Numbered from the stretch's first letter, positions 42,995-51,459 are shown. The stretch is DNA of 64,000 bases from Clostridia bacterium (GCA_018399635.1 JAGYOH010000012.1:1-64000), one strand, 5' to 3'. Numbers and translations are program-made. Notes: generated by a model from the letters alone, not told the origin.

Positions 42995-44194
42995 TCAGAG
43001 CCCCTGGATGATTGCCACCGTATCCCTGGCAATGGTGAGTTCTTCGTTGGTGGGAATCAAAAGAACCTTGACCTTGGAATCGTCGGTGGAAATCACCCTC
43101 TCCTTGCCCCGGACATTGTTTTTTTCGTCATCGATCTTGATCCCCATGTACTCGAGGCCGTCACAGATGGCCTTGCGGTCCACCGGCGAATTTTCACCCA
43201 GACCCGCAGTGAAGACCACGGCATCCACCCCGCCCATGACGGCGGCATAGGCCGCGATGTATTTCTTGACCCGGAGTCTGAAAACGTCCACCGCCAGCTT
43301 GGCGCGTTCATTGCCGGCATCCGCCGCTTCCTCGATGTCTCTGAAATCGCTGGAAATGCCGCTGATTCCCAGAACCCCGGATTTCTTGTTGAGGATGTTG
43401 TCCATTTCCTGGATGCTCAGGTTCTCTTTGCTCATGAGAAAGGTCACGATGGCCGGATCCAGGTCACCGGTCCGGGTTCCCATGGCCAGTCCTTCTAGGG
43501 GGGTGAAGCCCATGGAAGTGGCCACGGACTTGCCGTTGAGCACTGCGGTGGCACTCGCACCGTTGCCCAGGTGGCAGGTGACGATTTTCATGTCTTTATA
43601 GTCCCGATTGAGAATCGCCGCGGCTCTTTCCGACACGTAGCGGTGGGAAGTGCCGTGGAAGCCGTAGCGTCTCAGACCGTATTTTTCATAATACTCGTAG
43701 GGCAAGGGATAAATGTAGGAGGAGGCGGGCATGGTTTGATGGAAGGCCGTGTCGAAGACCCCCACGTTGACAATCGTCGGCAGCAGTTCCTGAATCGCCT
43801 TGACCCCCATGATATTGGGCGGGTTGTGCAAGGGCGCCAGTTCGATGCAATCTTCGAGGGCCGCCATCACCTCAGGAGTGATCTTCACCGAACCGCTGAA
43901 TTTCTCGCCGGCATGGACCACCCGGTGTCCCGCCGCATCGATTTCACTGAGACTTTCAATGGCCCCGTGTTCAGGATCCACCAGCGTGTCGAGAACGACC
44001 TTCAAGGCATCCTTGTGGTCCTTCATCGGCGTCACGATCACCTGCTTATCCTTACCCACGGTTTCGTGTTTGAGTTGCGCGCCGTCAAGCCCGATTCGCT
44101 CGACAAGACCGATGGCCATGAGACTTTCCTTCTCCATATCGAGAAGCTGGTACTTTAATGATGATGATCCGCAGTTGATTACAATTACCTTCAT
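42995..44194 (-). CDS. ackA: Acetate kinase
   Basis: Makes ATP and acetate from acetyl phosphate (substrate-level phosphorylation in fermentation), reversible. 399 residues: [15 protein letters not shown] start, [48 protein letters not shown] and [11 protein letters not shown] are all intact. ATG at 44194 with AAGGAGG upstream. The phosphotransacetylase gene pta, often directly upstream, is absent; instead ackA is divergent from tmcAL across a gap containing two palindromes. Confidence 0.97.
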   Translation of the reverse strand: MKVIVINCGSSSLKYQLLDMEKESLMAIGLVERIGLDGAQLKHETVGKDKQVIVTPMKDHKDALKVVLDTLVDPEHGAIESLSEIDAAGHRVVHAGEKFSGSVKITPEVMAALEDCIELAPLHNPPNIMGVKAIQELLPTIVNVGVFDTAFHQTMPASSYIYPLPYEYYEKYGLRRYGFHGTSHRYVSERAAAILNRDYKDMKIVTCHLGNGASATAVLNGKSVATSMGFTPLEGLAMGTRTGDLDPAIVTFLMSKENLSIQEMDNILNKKSGVLGISGISSDFRDIEEAADAGNERAKLAVDVFRLRVKKYIAAYAAVMGGVDAVVFTAGLGENSPVDRKAICDGLEYMGIKIDDEKNNVRGKERVISTDDSKVKVLLIPTNEELTIARDTVAIIQGL

Positions 44195-44220
44195 TGTTGC
44201 CTCCTTAAAACACACTTTAT

Positions 44221-44230
44221 TTGTATACAA
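44221..44230. promoter_or_regulatory. Palindrome TTGTATACAA in the ackA leader
   Basis: Perfect 10-base palindrome at about +5 to +14 of the predicted ackA transcript. The sequence resembles GntR-type operators, but the binding protein is unknown. Confidence 0.35.
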
Positions 44231-44240
44231 TACACCATTC

Positions 44241-44270
44241 ATTATACACTTGAAAACCTTTGGTTTTCAA
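44241..44270 (-). promoter_or_regulatory. Candidate promoter of ackA
   Basis: Minus strand TTGAAA (44265-44270), 18-base spacer, TATAAT (44241-44246). Its -35 lies in one arm of the 27-bp inverted repeat. Confidence 0.65.
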
Positions 44271-44273
44271 GTG
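44247..44273. promoter_or_regulatory. 27-bp inverted repeat between ackA and tmcAL promoters
   Basis: CACTTGAAAACC and GGTTTTCAAGTG (12+12, perfect) around TTT. It covers the -35 regions of both divergent promoters and lies upstream of both predicted start points, so it should act as DNA (operator) and not as an RNA hairpin. Confidence 0.6.
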
Positions 44274-44293
44274 ATAAAGAACAATGGTATAAT
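44265..44293 (+). promoter_or_regulatory. Candidate promoter of tmcAL
   Basis: TTTCAA (44265-44270), 17-base spacer, TATAAT (44288-44293). The start codon at 44310 would be only about 10 bases from the transcription start. Confidence 0.5.
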
Positions 44294-44309
44294 GATTTCG
44301 GTGAAAAAA

Positions 44310-45506
44310 ATGAAAATTCTGGGAATCATCGCTGAATACAATCCATTCCACAATGGCCATGCCCTGCACTTGAAGGAAAGCATGGCCATCAGTCACGCCA
44401 CCCACAGCCTGGCCGTCATGAGCGGTCCCCTGGTCCAACGGGGGGAACCCGCCCTCCTCGATCCCTACAAGAGGGCCGAAATGGCGGTGGATGCAGGGGT
44501 CAACCTCGTCCTGGAACTGCCGGTGCTGAGTGCCATATCCAGTGCCGGGGGCTTCGCCGAGGGCGCTGTCAAAGCCCTCGACGCCCTTGGCATCGTGGAG
44601 TCCCTGGTCTTCGGTTCAGAAAGCGACGCCCTCGAAGACCTCAAAAACCTCTCCCACCACCTCCAGGAGGAAAGCCCCCGGTTCAAGGCGACCCTGAAGC
44701 AGTTTCTAGACCAGGGAGAATCCTTCATGGGAGCCCGGGAAAAGACCCTGAGGAATCTGAACCTCATGGGCCATACCCTGAGAAGCAACGATATCCTGGG
44801 CCTCGAATACCTCAAGGCCCTGAAACGGCAAGGAAGTGCCATGGTCCCTCTGACCATCAAACGACAAAAGGCCGATTATCACGATCGGGATCTCAAGGGG
44901 GAGATCGCCAGCGCCACGGCCATCCGGCAATGGTATGAAGCCGGTCACTTCGACCTTGTCGAAAAGGCCATGCCCCCGGCCGCCTCAAGGATTCTCATAG
45001 AAGAGACCCACCCGGCCTGTTTGTCGAGGGCCTATCCCCTGATCCGCTACGCCCTCCTCACCATGGACCCGGAAAACCTCAAAGCCATTCACGAAGTCCG
45101 GGAAGGCCTTGAAAACCGCCTGATCAGGGCCGCCGCGACCGAAGTGGATTTCGAGGCCTTCATGAAAAAGGCCCTGACCAAGCGCCTGCCCAGAACCCGG
45201 ATCCAAAGAGTCCTCCTCTACCTCCTCCTGGCCCTGAGCAAAAACGACATCGTCAACAATGATCTGACCACCCCTCACTTTCTAAGGGTACTGGGAGCCG
45301 ACCGGAGGGGTCTTGAACTGATCCGACTCATTCAGAGGGCATCCGAAATCCCCTTGATCGTCAAGGAAAAGGATTTCAGGCCCGGGTCCCCCGCCGCCCG
45401 GGCCCAGCTGGCGCTTTCCCACCGGGCTCAGAACCTGAGGAGCATTCTGGCTTCAGAGCCCTTTCACAGGGATTACACCACCACACCCTATATCAAAAAG
45501 AAATAA
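44310..45506 (+). CDS. tmcAL: tRNA(Met) cytidine acetate ligase TmcAL (YlbM)
   Basis: Uses acetate and ATP to form N4-acetylcytidine at the wobble position of elongator tRNA-Met. 398 residues: nucleotidyltransferase motif AEYNPFHNGH at 8-17, SGPLVQRGEPALLDPYKRA near 42, LELPV, and SNDILGLEYLKAL further on; the C-terminal half is all-alpha. The open frame extends far upstream (to 43800) but that part lies opposite ackA. ATG 44310 (MKILGIIAEYNP) has a weak GGTGA; ATG 44292 is an alternative but sits in the predicted -10. Its divergent neighbour ackA also handles acetate. Confidence 0.93.
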   Translation: MKILGIIAEYNPFHNGHALHLKESMAISHATHSLAVMSGPLVQRGEPALLDPYKRAEMAVDAGVNLVLELPVLSAISSAGGFAEGAVKALDALGIVESLVFGSESDALEDLKNLSHHLQEESPRFKATLKQFLDQGESFMGAREKTLRNLNLMGHTLRSNDILGLEYLKALKRQGSAMVPLTIKRQKADYHDRDLKGEIASATAIRQWYEAGHFDLVEKAMPPAASRILIEETHPACLSRAYPLIRYALLTMDPENLKAIHEVREGLENRLIRAAATEVDFEAFMKKALTKRLPRTRIQRVLLYLLLALSKNDIVNNDLTTPHFLRVLGADRRGLELIRLIQRASEIPLIVKEKDFRPGSPAARAQLALSHRAQNLRSILASEPFHRDYTTTPYIKKK

Positions 45507-45529
45507 GTGCCCCATGCAAGGCACTTATT
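45502..45529. terminator. Bidirectional terminator between tmcAL and the coiled-coil gene
   Basis: Perfect 10-bp stem AATAAGTGCC/GGCACTTATT with an 8-base loop. The stop codons of both convergent genes are inside the arms (45504-45506 on plus, 45527-45525 on minus). Confidence 0.75.
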
Positions 45530-46040
45530 TTGATTCTTTGGCTTTTTTGGCTTCGTTCTTGTTGATGTATTCCTCCAGTTCGTACTTGTTCTTTTGTAGA
45601 ATCTTCAGGATTTCGTCCATGTTGTGGTGGGCCTTCTCGATGATGTCATAAGAATACAAAAAGGCGTTCTTGCGGATGTCCGAGGCCTCCTGCTGGGCCT
45701 TGAAGAGCATTTTTTCCGACTTCTGCCGGGCCAGCTCCACGATTTTATGCTCATCGAGGATGTCATCAAACTGATTTTTAGCCCCGTTGAGAATTTCATC
45801 CTCCTTGCGCTGGGCTTCATCGACGATTCTCTGGGCATCCCTTCTCGCATCCTCGATGATCTTGTTGCGCTCGTCCTTGATCCACTTGGCATGCTTCATT
45901 TCATCGGGCAAAAGAATCTGTATCTCCTTGATCAGGTTGCTCACATCGTTGCGATCCACCATGATCTTACCTGAAAATGGAACGGTGGAAGCCGCTTCCA
46001 ACAGGTTTTCCAAATCGTCCAACAGTTCTAGTACTTTCAT
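45525..46040 (-). CDS. Coiled-coil protein of unknown function
   Basis: 171 residues, no catalytic motif. An N-terminal segment (MKVLELLDDLENLLEAAS) is followed by DRNDVSNLIKEIQILLP and then a continuous charged helix from about 55 to the end, rich in Glu, Lys, Arg and Ala. This layout is found in DivIVA-like or V-ATPase subunit H-like annotations that sit beside coaD in Clostridia. It overlaps coaD by 4 bases at its end of the operon. A structural or division-associated role is a guess. Confidence 0.75.
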   Translation of the reverse strand: MKVLELLDDLENLLEAASTVPFSGKIMVDRNDVSNLIKEIQILLPDEMKHAKWIKDERNKIIEDARRDAQRIVDEAQRKEDEILNGAKNQFDDILDEHKIVELARQKSEKMLFKAQQEASDIRKNAFLYSYDIIEKAHHNMDEILKILQKNKYELEEYINKNEAKKAKESK

Positions 46041-46528
46041 GCTTTCCCCTCATTCCCTATTTTTTCCATAATCTTTTCATGAACAAAGGGAGTGACAAAA
46101 TCATCGACACGTCCCCCTAGAATCACCACTTCCTTGACCATGCTCGAGCTGAGGAAGGAGTACTCGGGACTGGTCATCATGAAGAGGGTTTCGATTTCCC
46201 CGCAGATGCTCTTGTTCATCAGCGCCATCTGAAACTCGTACTCGAAGTCGGATACCGCCCTGAGTCCCTTGATGATGATGCTGACCTGCTTCTCCTTGAC
46301 ATAGTTGATCAACAGACCCTCGAAAATGTCGATTTCAACATTGTCAAGCGCCGAAACCGAGTGCTCAAGCAATTCGAGACGCTCCTTCAGGGTGAACATG
46401 GCCTGCTTGTTGGGATTGTCCACCACGGCAACAATGAGTCGGCCACAGATTCTGCTGGCTCTTTTGATGATTTCCAGGTGGCCCTTGGTGACGGGATCAA
46501 AACTCCCGGGATATACGGCGACTTGCAC
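46037..46528 (-). CDS. coaD: Phosphopantetheine adenylyltransferase
   Basis: Fourth step of coenzyme A synthesis. 163 residues: AVYPGSFDPVTKGHLEII with the HxGH-like TKGH motif, KGLRAVSDFEYEFQMA near 88, and PEYSFLSSSMVKEV near 120. Start GTG at 46528, with AAGGAG 8 bases upstream; a GTG three codons earlier overlaps that site. It follows rsmD by 5 bases. CoaBC, another CoA enzyme, is at 62129. Confidence 0.96.
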   Translation of the reverse strand: MQVAVYPGSFDPVTKGHLEIIKRASRICGRLIVAVVDNPNKQAMFTLKERLELLEHSVSALDNVEIDIFEGLLINYVKEKQVSIIIKGLRAVSDFEYEFQMALMNKSICGEIETLFMMTSPEYSFLSSSMVKEVVILGGRVDDFVTPFVHEKIMEKIGNEGKA

Positions 46529-46533
46529 GGGAT

Positions 46534-47088
46534 TCACTCCTTAGCCTGATAGAAAGTCAATGTGGTTTTCCCGTATTTTCTCTGCTTCCATCTTTCAAAA
46601 CCAGCAAAAAAATCCGGATAATCCTCCTCTGGATGATGCTCGACGACGATGATTCCCTCTGGACTTAGAAGATCGAATTCCCTGATTTTTTCTAAGGCAT
46701 CAAGACCCATCCCCTGCTTGTGTGGGGGATCTAGAAATATTATATCAAATTTCATTAGTCTTCGCTTTGCTTTTATCAGAAAATTTTCGTAATTTTCGTT
46801 GTAGAGGGTCGCCTTGTCCGTCAATCGGGTCTTTTTGAGATTTTCCTCGATATAGGGGATGCACTTGGGATTCTTTTCTACAAAGTGGGCCTCCCTGGCC
46901 CCTCGACTCAGGGATTCGATGCACAGCCCCCCTGATCCGCTGAACAGATCCAGAACCACTTTGCCCTGGATCCGGTGCTGGATCATGTTGAACAAATTTT
47001 CCTTGACCCGGTCCACCGTGGGTCGGGTGGTCATTTCCGGCAGGGTGACCAGCCGGGTCCCCCGGGCGCTGCCTGCAATCACTCTCAT
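46534..47088 (-). CDS. rsmD: 16S rRNA (guanine(966)-N2)-methyltransferase RsmD
   Basis: SAM-dependent methyltransferase acting on the 30S subunit. 184 residues: IAGSARGTRL start, RPTVDRVKENLFNM, SAM motif VLDLFSGSGGLCIE and the catalytic FLDPPHKQG. ATG at 47088 has AAGGATG 8 bases upstream; ATG 47097 is less well placed. It overlaps nothing and starts 6 bases after recG stop region. rsmD-coaD pairing is universal. Confidence 0.95.
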   Translation of the reverse strand: MRVIAGSARGTRLVTLPEMTTRPTVDRVKENLFNMIQHRIQGKVVLDLFSGSGGLCIESLSRGAREAHFVEKNPKCIPYIEENLKKTRLTDKATLYNENYENFLIKAKRRLMKFDIIFLDPPHKQGMGLDALEKIREFDLLSPEGIIVVEHHPEEDYPDFFAGFERWKQRKYGKTTLTFYQAKE

Positions 47089-47093
47089 GGTCT

Positions 47094-49073
47094 TCATCCT
47101 TTTTTGATCGAAATTTTTTGTGCCATGGCCGCCAGATAGTCTTTGAACTCCTCCGGATGCTCAAGGGTGTAGGTCACGTCCGCCATGGCCTGATGCATCA
47201 CCGGGGTGTGTTTCATCAGATCGCCGATGAGAAAATGCTCGGAACCGTGCTGTCTGAGTCCCAGCACTTCTCCGGGACCCCTGATCTGAAGGTCCGCCAT
47301 GGCCACCTTGAAGCCGTCATTGGTGGTGAGCAGGGTTTTCAGATTCTCGTTGGCCCTGGGGGTGACTAGAAAACATTGACTCTTGATCTCGCCGCGACCG
47401 ACACGACCCCTCAACTGGTGCAGCTGACTGAGGCCGAAGCGTTCGGCATTGTAGACCACCATGAAACCGGCTCCGGCATGGTCGATTCCCACCTCGATGA
47501 CGGTGGTGGAGACGAGGAGGCTGAATTCACCGCTTTTGAAACCCGCAATCACCCGGCTTTTTTCCTCAGTGGTCATTTTTCCGTGGATCATGGCCATGGG
47601 AAAGCCCTCATAGGTGCTTTTGATTCTTTCAAAGCCCTCCAGGAGGGAATCCACCTCATTGAAATGACTGGAGGCTTCAATCAGAGGAAAGACCACGTAG
47701 CCCTGCTGTCCCTGGTCAAGCAGGGCCTTGATTCTCGCCGTCAGGGCGGCCTCCTGATGACTCAGGAAGAGGTGGGTTTCAATCTGCTGGCGTCCCCGGG
47801 GCAGGCTCTCAATGGTGGAGACCTCGATGTCGGCATAAAAAATCATGGAAAGGGTCCTGGGAATCGGTGTGGCGCTCATCATCAGGTAATTGACCTTCGG
47901 GTGGTCATCAATGAGCTGCTGTCTTTGATTGACCCCGAAGCGGTGCTGCTCGTCGATGACCAGGAGACCGAGTTTTTTGAAGGTGACCCTGGCCTGGAGC
48001 ATGGCATGGGTCCCCACGAGGATGTCGATCCCCCCCGCCTTGAGGGCCGTGTAGATCCCCTCCTTGTCCCGGCTGGCCCCGGTGAGCAGCGCCGTGGTGA
48101 TTTCAGGGGGCAGGACTCTTTGAAACTCCTGATAGAGCTGCTGGGCCAGGATTTCAGTGGGGGCCAGAATCCCGCACTGATACCCCCCGAGAACCGCATT
48201 GTAGGCCCCCATCATGGCCACCAGGGTCTTCCCGCTCCCCACGTCGCCCTGGAGAAGCCGGCGCATGGCCCCGGGACCTTCGAGGTCGCCGAGGATTTCA
48301 TCCAGGACCTTGAGCTGGTCCGCTGTGGGTTCGAAATCCAGGGAGGCCATGAGGGCCTCCACCCTGGAAGTGCATCTGGGAATCCGGTAGCCCTCGAGAT
48401 GCCGGTTCTCCACCGAAAGCAGTCGATTGCCCAGGATGAACAAGAAGAACTCCTCATAGATGAGGCGGTACTTCCCCTCCTTGTACCGGGTACGGTCCGT
48501 TGGAAAATGAAGGTTGTTGAGGGCATACTCCCTGGTGCAGAGCTGGTTGTTCCCGACGAAGACCAGGGGCAGATTCTCTTCCAGGGGCAGGGCCAGAGCC
48601 TGTCTGACGTAGCTTCTGAGGTTTTTCTGGCTGATGCCGGCACTCAAATGATAGACCGGTTCAATGCATAGAAAATCCTTGTCCTCTCCCGGAGCGAATT
48701 CCGGGTGGACCATCTTGAACCCATGGCCGCTGTGCTTGATCTCACCGTAAAAGAAGTAGTCCTTTTGAAATTTGAATTGGTTTCTGAGGAATCTGCCGTT
48801 GAAAAAAACGACTTCCCCGATGTGGCCCTGGGCTTCAAGCTTGAGGACAAGGACCTCCCTCTGGCTGAACTTCCGTTGCAGCTGAACCCCCACCACCGTG
48901 GCCAGGATCACCCCGGTGGCCGATCCCCTCAGGGTTTTCAGATCCAAGATCTGCCTTCGGTCGATGTATCTGAAGGGCAGAAAATACAGCAGGTCCTCCA
49001 GGGTCCTGACCCCGAGTTTTTCCAGGGCCTGGGATTTTTTGGGGCCCAGCCCCTTTATGGCTTTGAGGTCCAT
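47094..49073 (-). CDS. recG: ATP-dependent DNA helicase RecG
   Basis: Branch-migrating helicase that reverses stalled forks. About 659 residues: N-terminal wedge/OB region (GLGPKKSQALEKLGV start), Walker A GDVGSGKTLVAMMGAY, LLVIDEQHRFG (DExH), MSATPIPRTL, and the C-terminal LHQLRGRVGRGEIKSQC. Several starts are possible (TTG 49088, ATG 49082, 49079 or 49073); 49073 has GGAG about 9 bases upstream. That ribosome binding site directly follows the T-tract of the fakA terminator. Confidence 0.96.
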   Translation of the reverse strand: MDLKAIKGLGPKKSQALEKLGVRTLEDLLYFLPFRYIDRRQILDLKTLRGSATGVILATVVGVQLQRKFSQREVLVLKLEAQGHIGEVVFFNGRFLRNQFKFQKDYFFYGEIKHSGHGFKMVHPEFAPGEDKDFLCIEPVYHLSAGISQKNLRSYVRQALALPLEENLPLVFVGNNQLCTREYALNNLHFPTDRTRYKEGKYRLIYEEFFLFILGNRLLSVENRHLEGYRIPRCTSRVEALMASLDFEPTADQLKVLDEILGDLEGPGAMRRLLQGDVGSGKTLVAMMGAYNAVLGGYQCGILAPTEILAQQLYQEFQRVLPPEITTALLTGASRDKEGIYTALKAGGIDILVGTHAMLQARVTFKKLGLLVIDEQHRFGVNQRQQLIDDHPKVNYLMMSATPIPRTLSMIFYADIEVSTIESLPRGRQQIETHLFLSHQEAALTARIKALLDQGQQGYVVFPLIEASSHFNEVDSLLEGFERIKSTYEGFPMAMIHGKMTTEEKSRVIAGFKSGEFSLLVSTTVIEVGIDHAGAGFMVVYNAERFGLSQLHQLRGRVGRGEIKSQCFLVTPRANENLKTLLTTNDGFKVAMADLQIRGPGEVLGLRQHGSEHFLIGDLMKHTPVMHQAMADVTYTLEHPEEFKDYLAAMAQKISIKKG

Positions 49074-49086
49074 ATCCATCATCTCC

Positions 49087-49111
49087 AAAAAAAAAGAGGG
49101 AAAGCTCCCTC
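49087..49111 (-). terminator. Intrinsic terminator between fakA and recG
   Basis: Perfect 6-bp stem GAGGGA/TCCCTC, GCTT loop, nine T in the minus-strand sense; it begins two bases after the fakA stop, and the recG ribosome binding site follows at once. Confidence 0.85.
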
Positions 49112-49112
49112 C

Positions 49113-50738
49113 TTATTCCAATGACACCAGGTAGTAATACAGGGGTTGACCGCCGTAGTAGATCTCAAAATCAATGGCTTCATGCCTTTCTTCGAGTTCT
49201 GAAATCAGAGCCTGGGTTTCTTCAAGGGACACCTCTTCACCGTAGTAGACGGCGATGATTTCAGTGTCGTCATCGATGGCGGCTTCAATCCCCTTGACCA
49301 GTCCGTCAGCCACCCTTTCCTCGACACAGATGATTTCCCCGTCCAGGATTCCCAGGATGTCGTTCTTCTTGATCTCCTGGGAATCAAAGCTGGTATCCCT
49401 GACGGAATAGGTGATCTGGAGGGTCTTGACTCCCTTGAGAATCTTCAGCATTTCCGCTTCATTCTCCCTGGCGGAGAGTTCTTCGTTGTAGCCCACCAGG
49501 GCGCTGATCCCCTGGGGAATGCTCCTCGTGGGCAGGACGATGATCTCCTTTTCCGACAAGTCCCTGGCCTGGTTGGCCGCCATGATGATATTGGGGTTGT
49601 TGGGCAGGATGAAAATATGCCCGGCGTTGATTTTTTCCACCGCCTCCATGAGATCCTCGGTACTGGGATTCATGGTCTGTCCCCCGAAAATGATGTGATC
49701 GACGCCCAGGTTTTCAAAAATCTCCTTGAGACCCTCTCCCATGGCGACGGCGATGAACCCGAATTTTTTCCTCTCCCCCTGTCCCTGCCGGGACAGGGCT
49801 TCCTGAAAGAGAATATTTTCGTGCTGTTCCTTCATGTTGTCGATTTTCACACTGACCAGGTCGCCGTACTTCAGGGCCGCCTCGATGGCGATGCCGGGGT
49901 TGTTGGTGTGGACATGGACCTTGACAAGGTCTTCATCCTGAACAAAGACCATGCTGTCCCCGAGGGTGAAGATCTCGTCACGAAGGTCTGTGGCATCCTC
50001 GTGGGGGGTCTTGATGATGAACTCCGTACAGTACTGGAAGGTGATGTCCTGGGGAGCCGGATGTCCCGGGTCGCGGTGGGAGGATTCAGCTTTGACGGTG
50101 ACGATGTTCTCCTCCATTTCCTTGCCCAGGACCCCGTTGTTGAAGCCGTTGAGGATGGCGATGAATCCCTTGCCGCCGGCATCCACCACCCCGGCCTGCT
50201 TCAGGACCTCGAGCTGGTTGGGCGTGTCCTTGAGGGCTTCATTGGCGGTGGCGATGATGATTTTGAAAAAATCATGAAAGGCGATATCCTCCAGGTTCAA
50301 CTGATTGGCTTTTTCAGCCGTCAGCCGGACCACGGTGAGAATCGTCCCCTCCACCGGCTTCAGAACAGCCTTGTAGGCCGTGTCGGCGGCCGTCTTGAGT
50401 CCCGATGCGAAGTCCCGGGGGGTCAGGGCTTCCTTGTCCTCGATGCCCTTGGCAAAACCTCTGAAAATCTGAGACAGGATGACACCGGAATTCCCCCTGG
50501 CTCCCATCAGGGAACCCTTGGAAACCGCCTTGGCCACGGTCGCCACATTGTCGTGTTCTTTTTTTGACAATTCATCGATGGCGGACTGCATGGTCAGGGT
50601 CATGTTCGTGCCCGTATCCCCGTCGGGGACGGGAAAGACGTTCAGACCATTGATTGTCTCTTTATCTTTGTCAAGGCTCAAGGTTCCCTGGATAAACATC
50701 TTTGTCAGCAATCCCGCGTCGATACTCTTAATATCCAT
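49113..50738 (-). CDS. fakA: DAK phosphatase-domain protein / fatty acid kinase FakA (YloV)
   Basis: ATP-binding subunit that, with a DegV-type FakB, phosphorylates fatty acids to acyl-phosphates. 541 residues: N-terminal DhaL domain with LNVFPVPDGDTGTNMTLT near 27 and MGARGNSGVILSQIFRG near 80, a middle domain, and the FakA C-terminal region (ILPNNPNIIMAANQA, VLPTRSIPQG). ATG at 50738 with AGGAGG. No fakB/degV is in the window. It follows asp23 by 14 bases, as in nearly all Bacillota. Confidence 0.93.
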   Translation of the reverse strand: MDIKSIDAGLLTKMFIQGTLSLDKDKETINGLNVFPVPDGDTGTNMTLTMQSAIDELSKKEHDNVATVAKAVSKGSLMGARGNSGVILSQIFRGFAKGIEDKEALTPRDFASGLKTAADTAYKAVLKPVEGTILTVVRLTAEKANQLNLEDIAFHDFFKIIIATANEALKDTPNQLEVLKQAGVVDAGGKGFIAILNGFNNGVLGKEMEENIVTVKAESSHRDPGHPAPQDITFQYCTEFIIKTPHEDATDLRDEIFTLGDSMVFVQDEDLVKVHVHTNNPGIAIEAALKYGDLVSVKIDNMKEQHENILFQEALSRQGQGERKKFGFIAVAMGEGLKEIFENLGVDHIIFGGQTMNPSTEDLMEAVEKINAGHIFILPNNPNIIMAANQARDLSEKEIIVLPTRSIPQGISALVGYNEELSARENEAEMLKILKGVKTLQITYSVRDTSFDSQEIKKNDILGILDGEIICVEERVADGLVKGIEAAIDDDTEIIAVYYGEEVSLEETQALISELEERHEAIDFEIYYGGQPLYYYLVSLE

Positions 50739-50752
50739 GATGACTCCTCCTA

Positions 50753-51109
50753 TCATTCTTGAACTTTGACACCTTCAATATTGACGTTGACCTTGAGCAC
50801 CTTGAGTCCCGTCTGGTTTTCCACATTGTACTTGACCTTTTCAATGATGTTTTCCGCCACCACGGAGATCTTGGTCCCGAACTGGATGATGACATACAGA
50901 TCGATATTCAAGCCCTCCTCCGATTCCTCTATTTTCACCCCTCTGCTCAGGTTTTCCTTCTTCAGCAGGTTCACGATGCCGCTCTTGGCGCTTCGGGTGG
51001 CCATTCCGACAAGACCGTAACACTCTATCGCTGAAGACCCGGCAATGTTTGCGATGACATCCTTGGATATGTTGATGGATCCGAGGTCATTCTCTATGAT
51101 TATAGACAT
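50753..51109 (-). CDS. yloU: Asp23/Gls24 family protein (YloU)
   Basis: 118-residue Asp23 domain protein of envelope-stress or membrane-associated function; precise role unknown. It has ISKDVIANIAGSSAIECYGLVG (in part) at the N-terminus and VNVNIEGVKV at the end, the typical DUF322 pattern. Preceded by its own promoter (51146-51174) and AGGAGG; divergent from rpmB. Confidence 0.92.
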   Translation of the reverse strand: MSIIIENDLGSINISKDVIANIAGSSAIECYGLVGMATRSAKSGIVNLLKKENLSRGVKIEESEEGLNIDLYVIIQFGTKISVVAENIIEKVKYNVENQTGLKVLKVNVNIEGVKVQE

Positions 51110-51145
51110 TCTAATTCCTCCTGTATGAGATTGGGTTCACCACCT

Positions 51146-51174
51146 ATTTTACACTGTTAAAGAAAAATAGACAA
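51146..51174 (-). promoter_or_regulatory. Promoter of asp23-like gene and fakA
   Basis: Minus strand TTGTCT (51169-51174), 17-base spacer, TAAAAT (51146-51151), in the 158-base gap shared with rpmB. Confidence 0.7.
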
Positions 51175-51194
51175 GAACTTAGAGGATTTAAGCC

Positions 51195-51223
51195 TTGTCA
51201 AAGAGGTTGGTTAATGATAGAAT
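51195..51223 (+). promoter_or_regulatory. Promoter of rpmB
   Basis: TTGTCA (51195-51200), 17-base spacer, TAGAAT (51218-51223), about 40 bases before the rpmB start. It does not overlap the divergent promoter at 51146-51174; 20 bases separate the two -35 boxes. Confidence 0.75.
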
Positions 51224-51267
51224 GATTTTGTTGATTTTTTAAAGTATTCCCGAGGGAGGTGTAATAG

Positions 51268-51459
51268 ATGGCTAAAGTTTGTGCAGTCTGCGGCAAGGGG
51301 CAGGTTTCCGGCAACAATGTATCCCATGCCATGAATCACAATAAAAGAGTCTGGAAGCCGAATCTAAAACGCGTCAAGATCGAAGAGCAGGGAACGGTCA
51401 AGAGGATTTACGTTTGTTCACGATGCCTGCGTTCCGGCAAAGTCCAGAGAGCGGTATAA
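51268..51459 (+). CDS. rpmB: 50S ribosomal protein L28
   Basis: 63-residue ribosomal protein of the zinc-binding type: CAVCGKG (Cys5, Cys8) and CSRCLRSGK (Cys50, Cys53) supply four ligands. GGGAGGTG precedes ATG. It is a single-gene unit with its own promoter and terminator, standing against the otherwise minus-strand block, divergent from asp23 as in most Bacillota. Confidence 0.96.
   Translation: MAKVCAVCGKGQVSGNNVSHAMNHNKRVWKPNLKRVKIEEQGTVKRIYVCSRCLRSGKVQRAV

Noticed and set aside
44247-44273. Catabolite-response element (cre) at ackA
   Set aside because: The repeat lacks the central CG and is too long for the cre consensus, so CcpA is not supported.
43800-44309. N-terminal extension of the tmcAL frame
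   Set aside because: It runs antisense through ackA and the promoter region; family similarity begins only at MKILGIIAEYNP.
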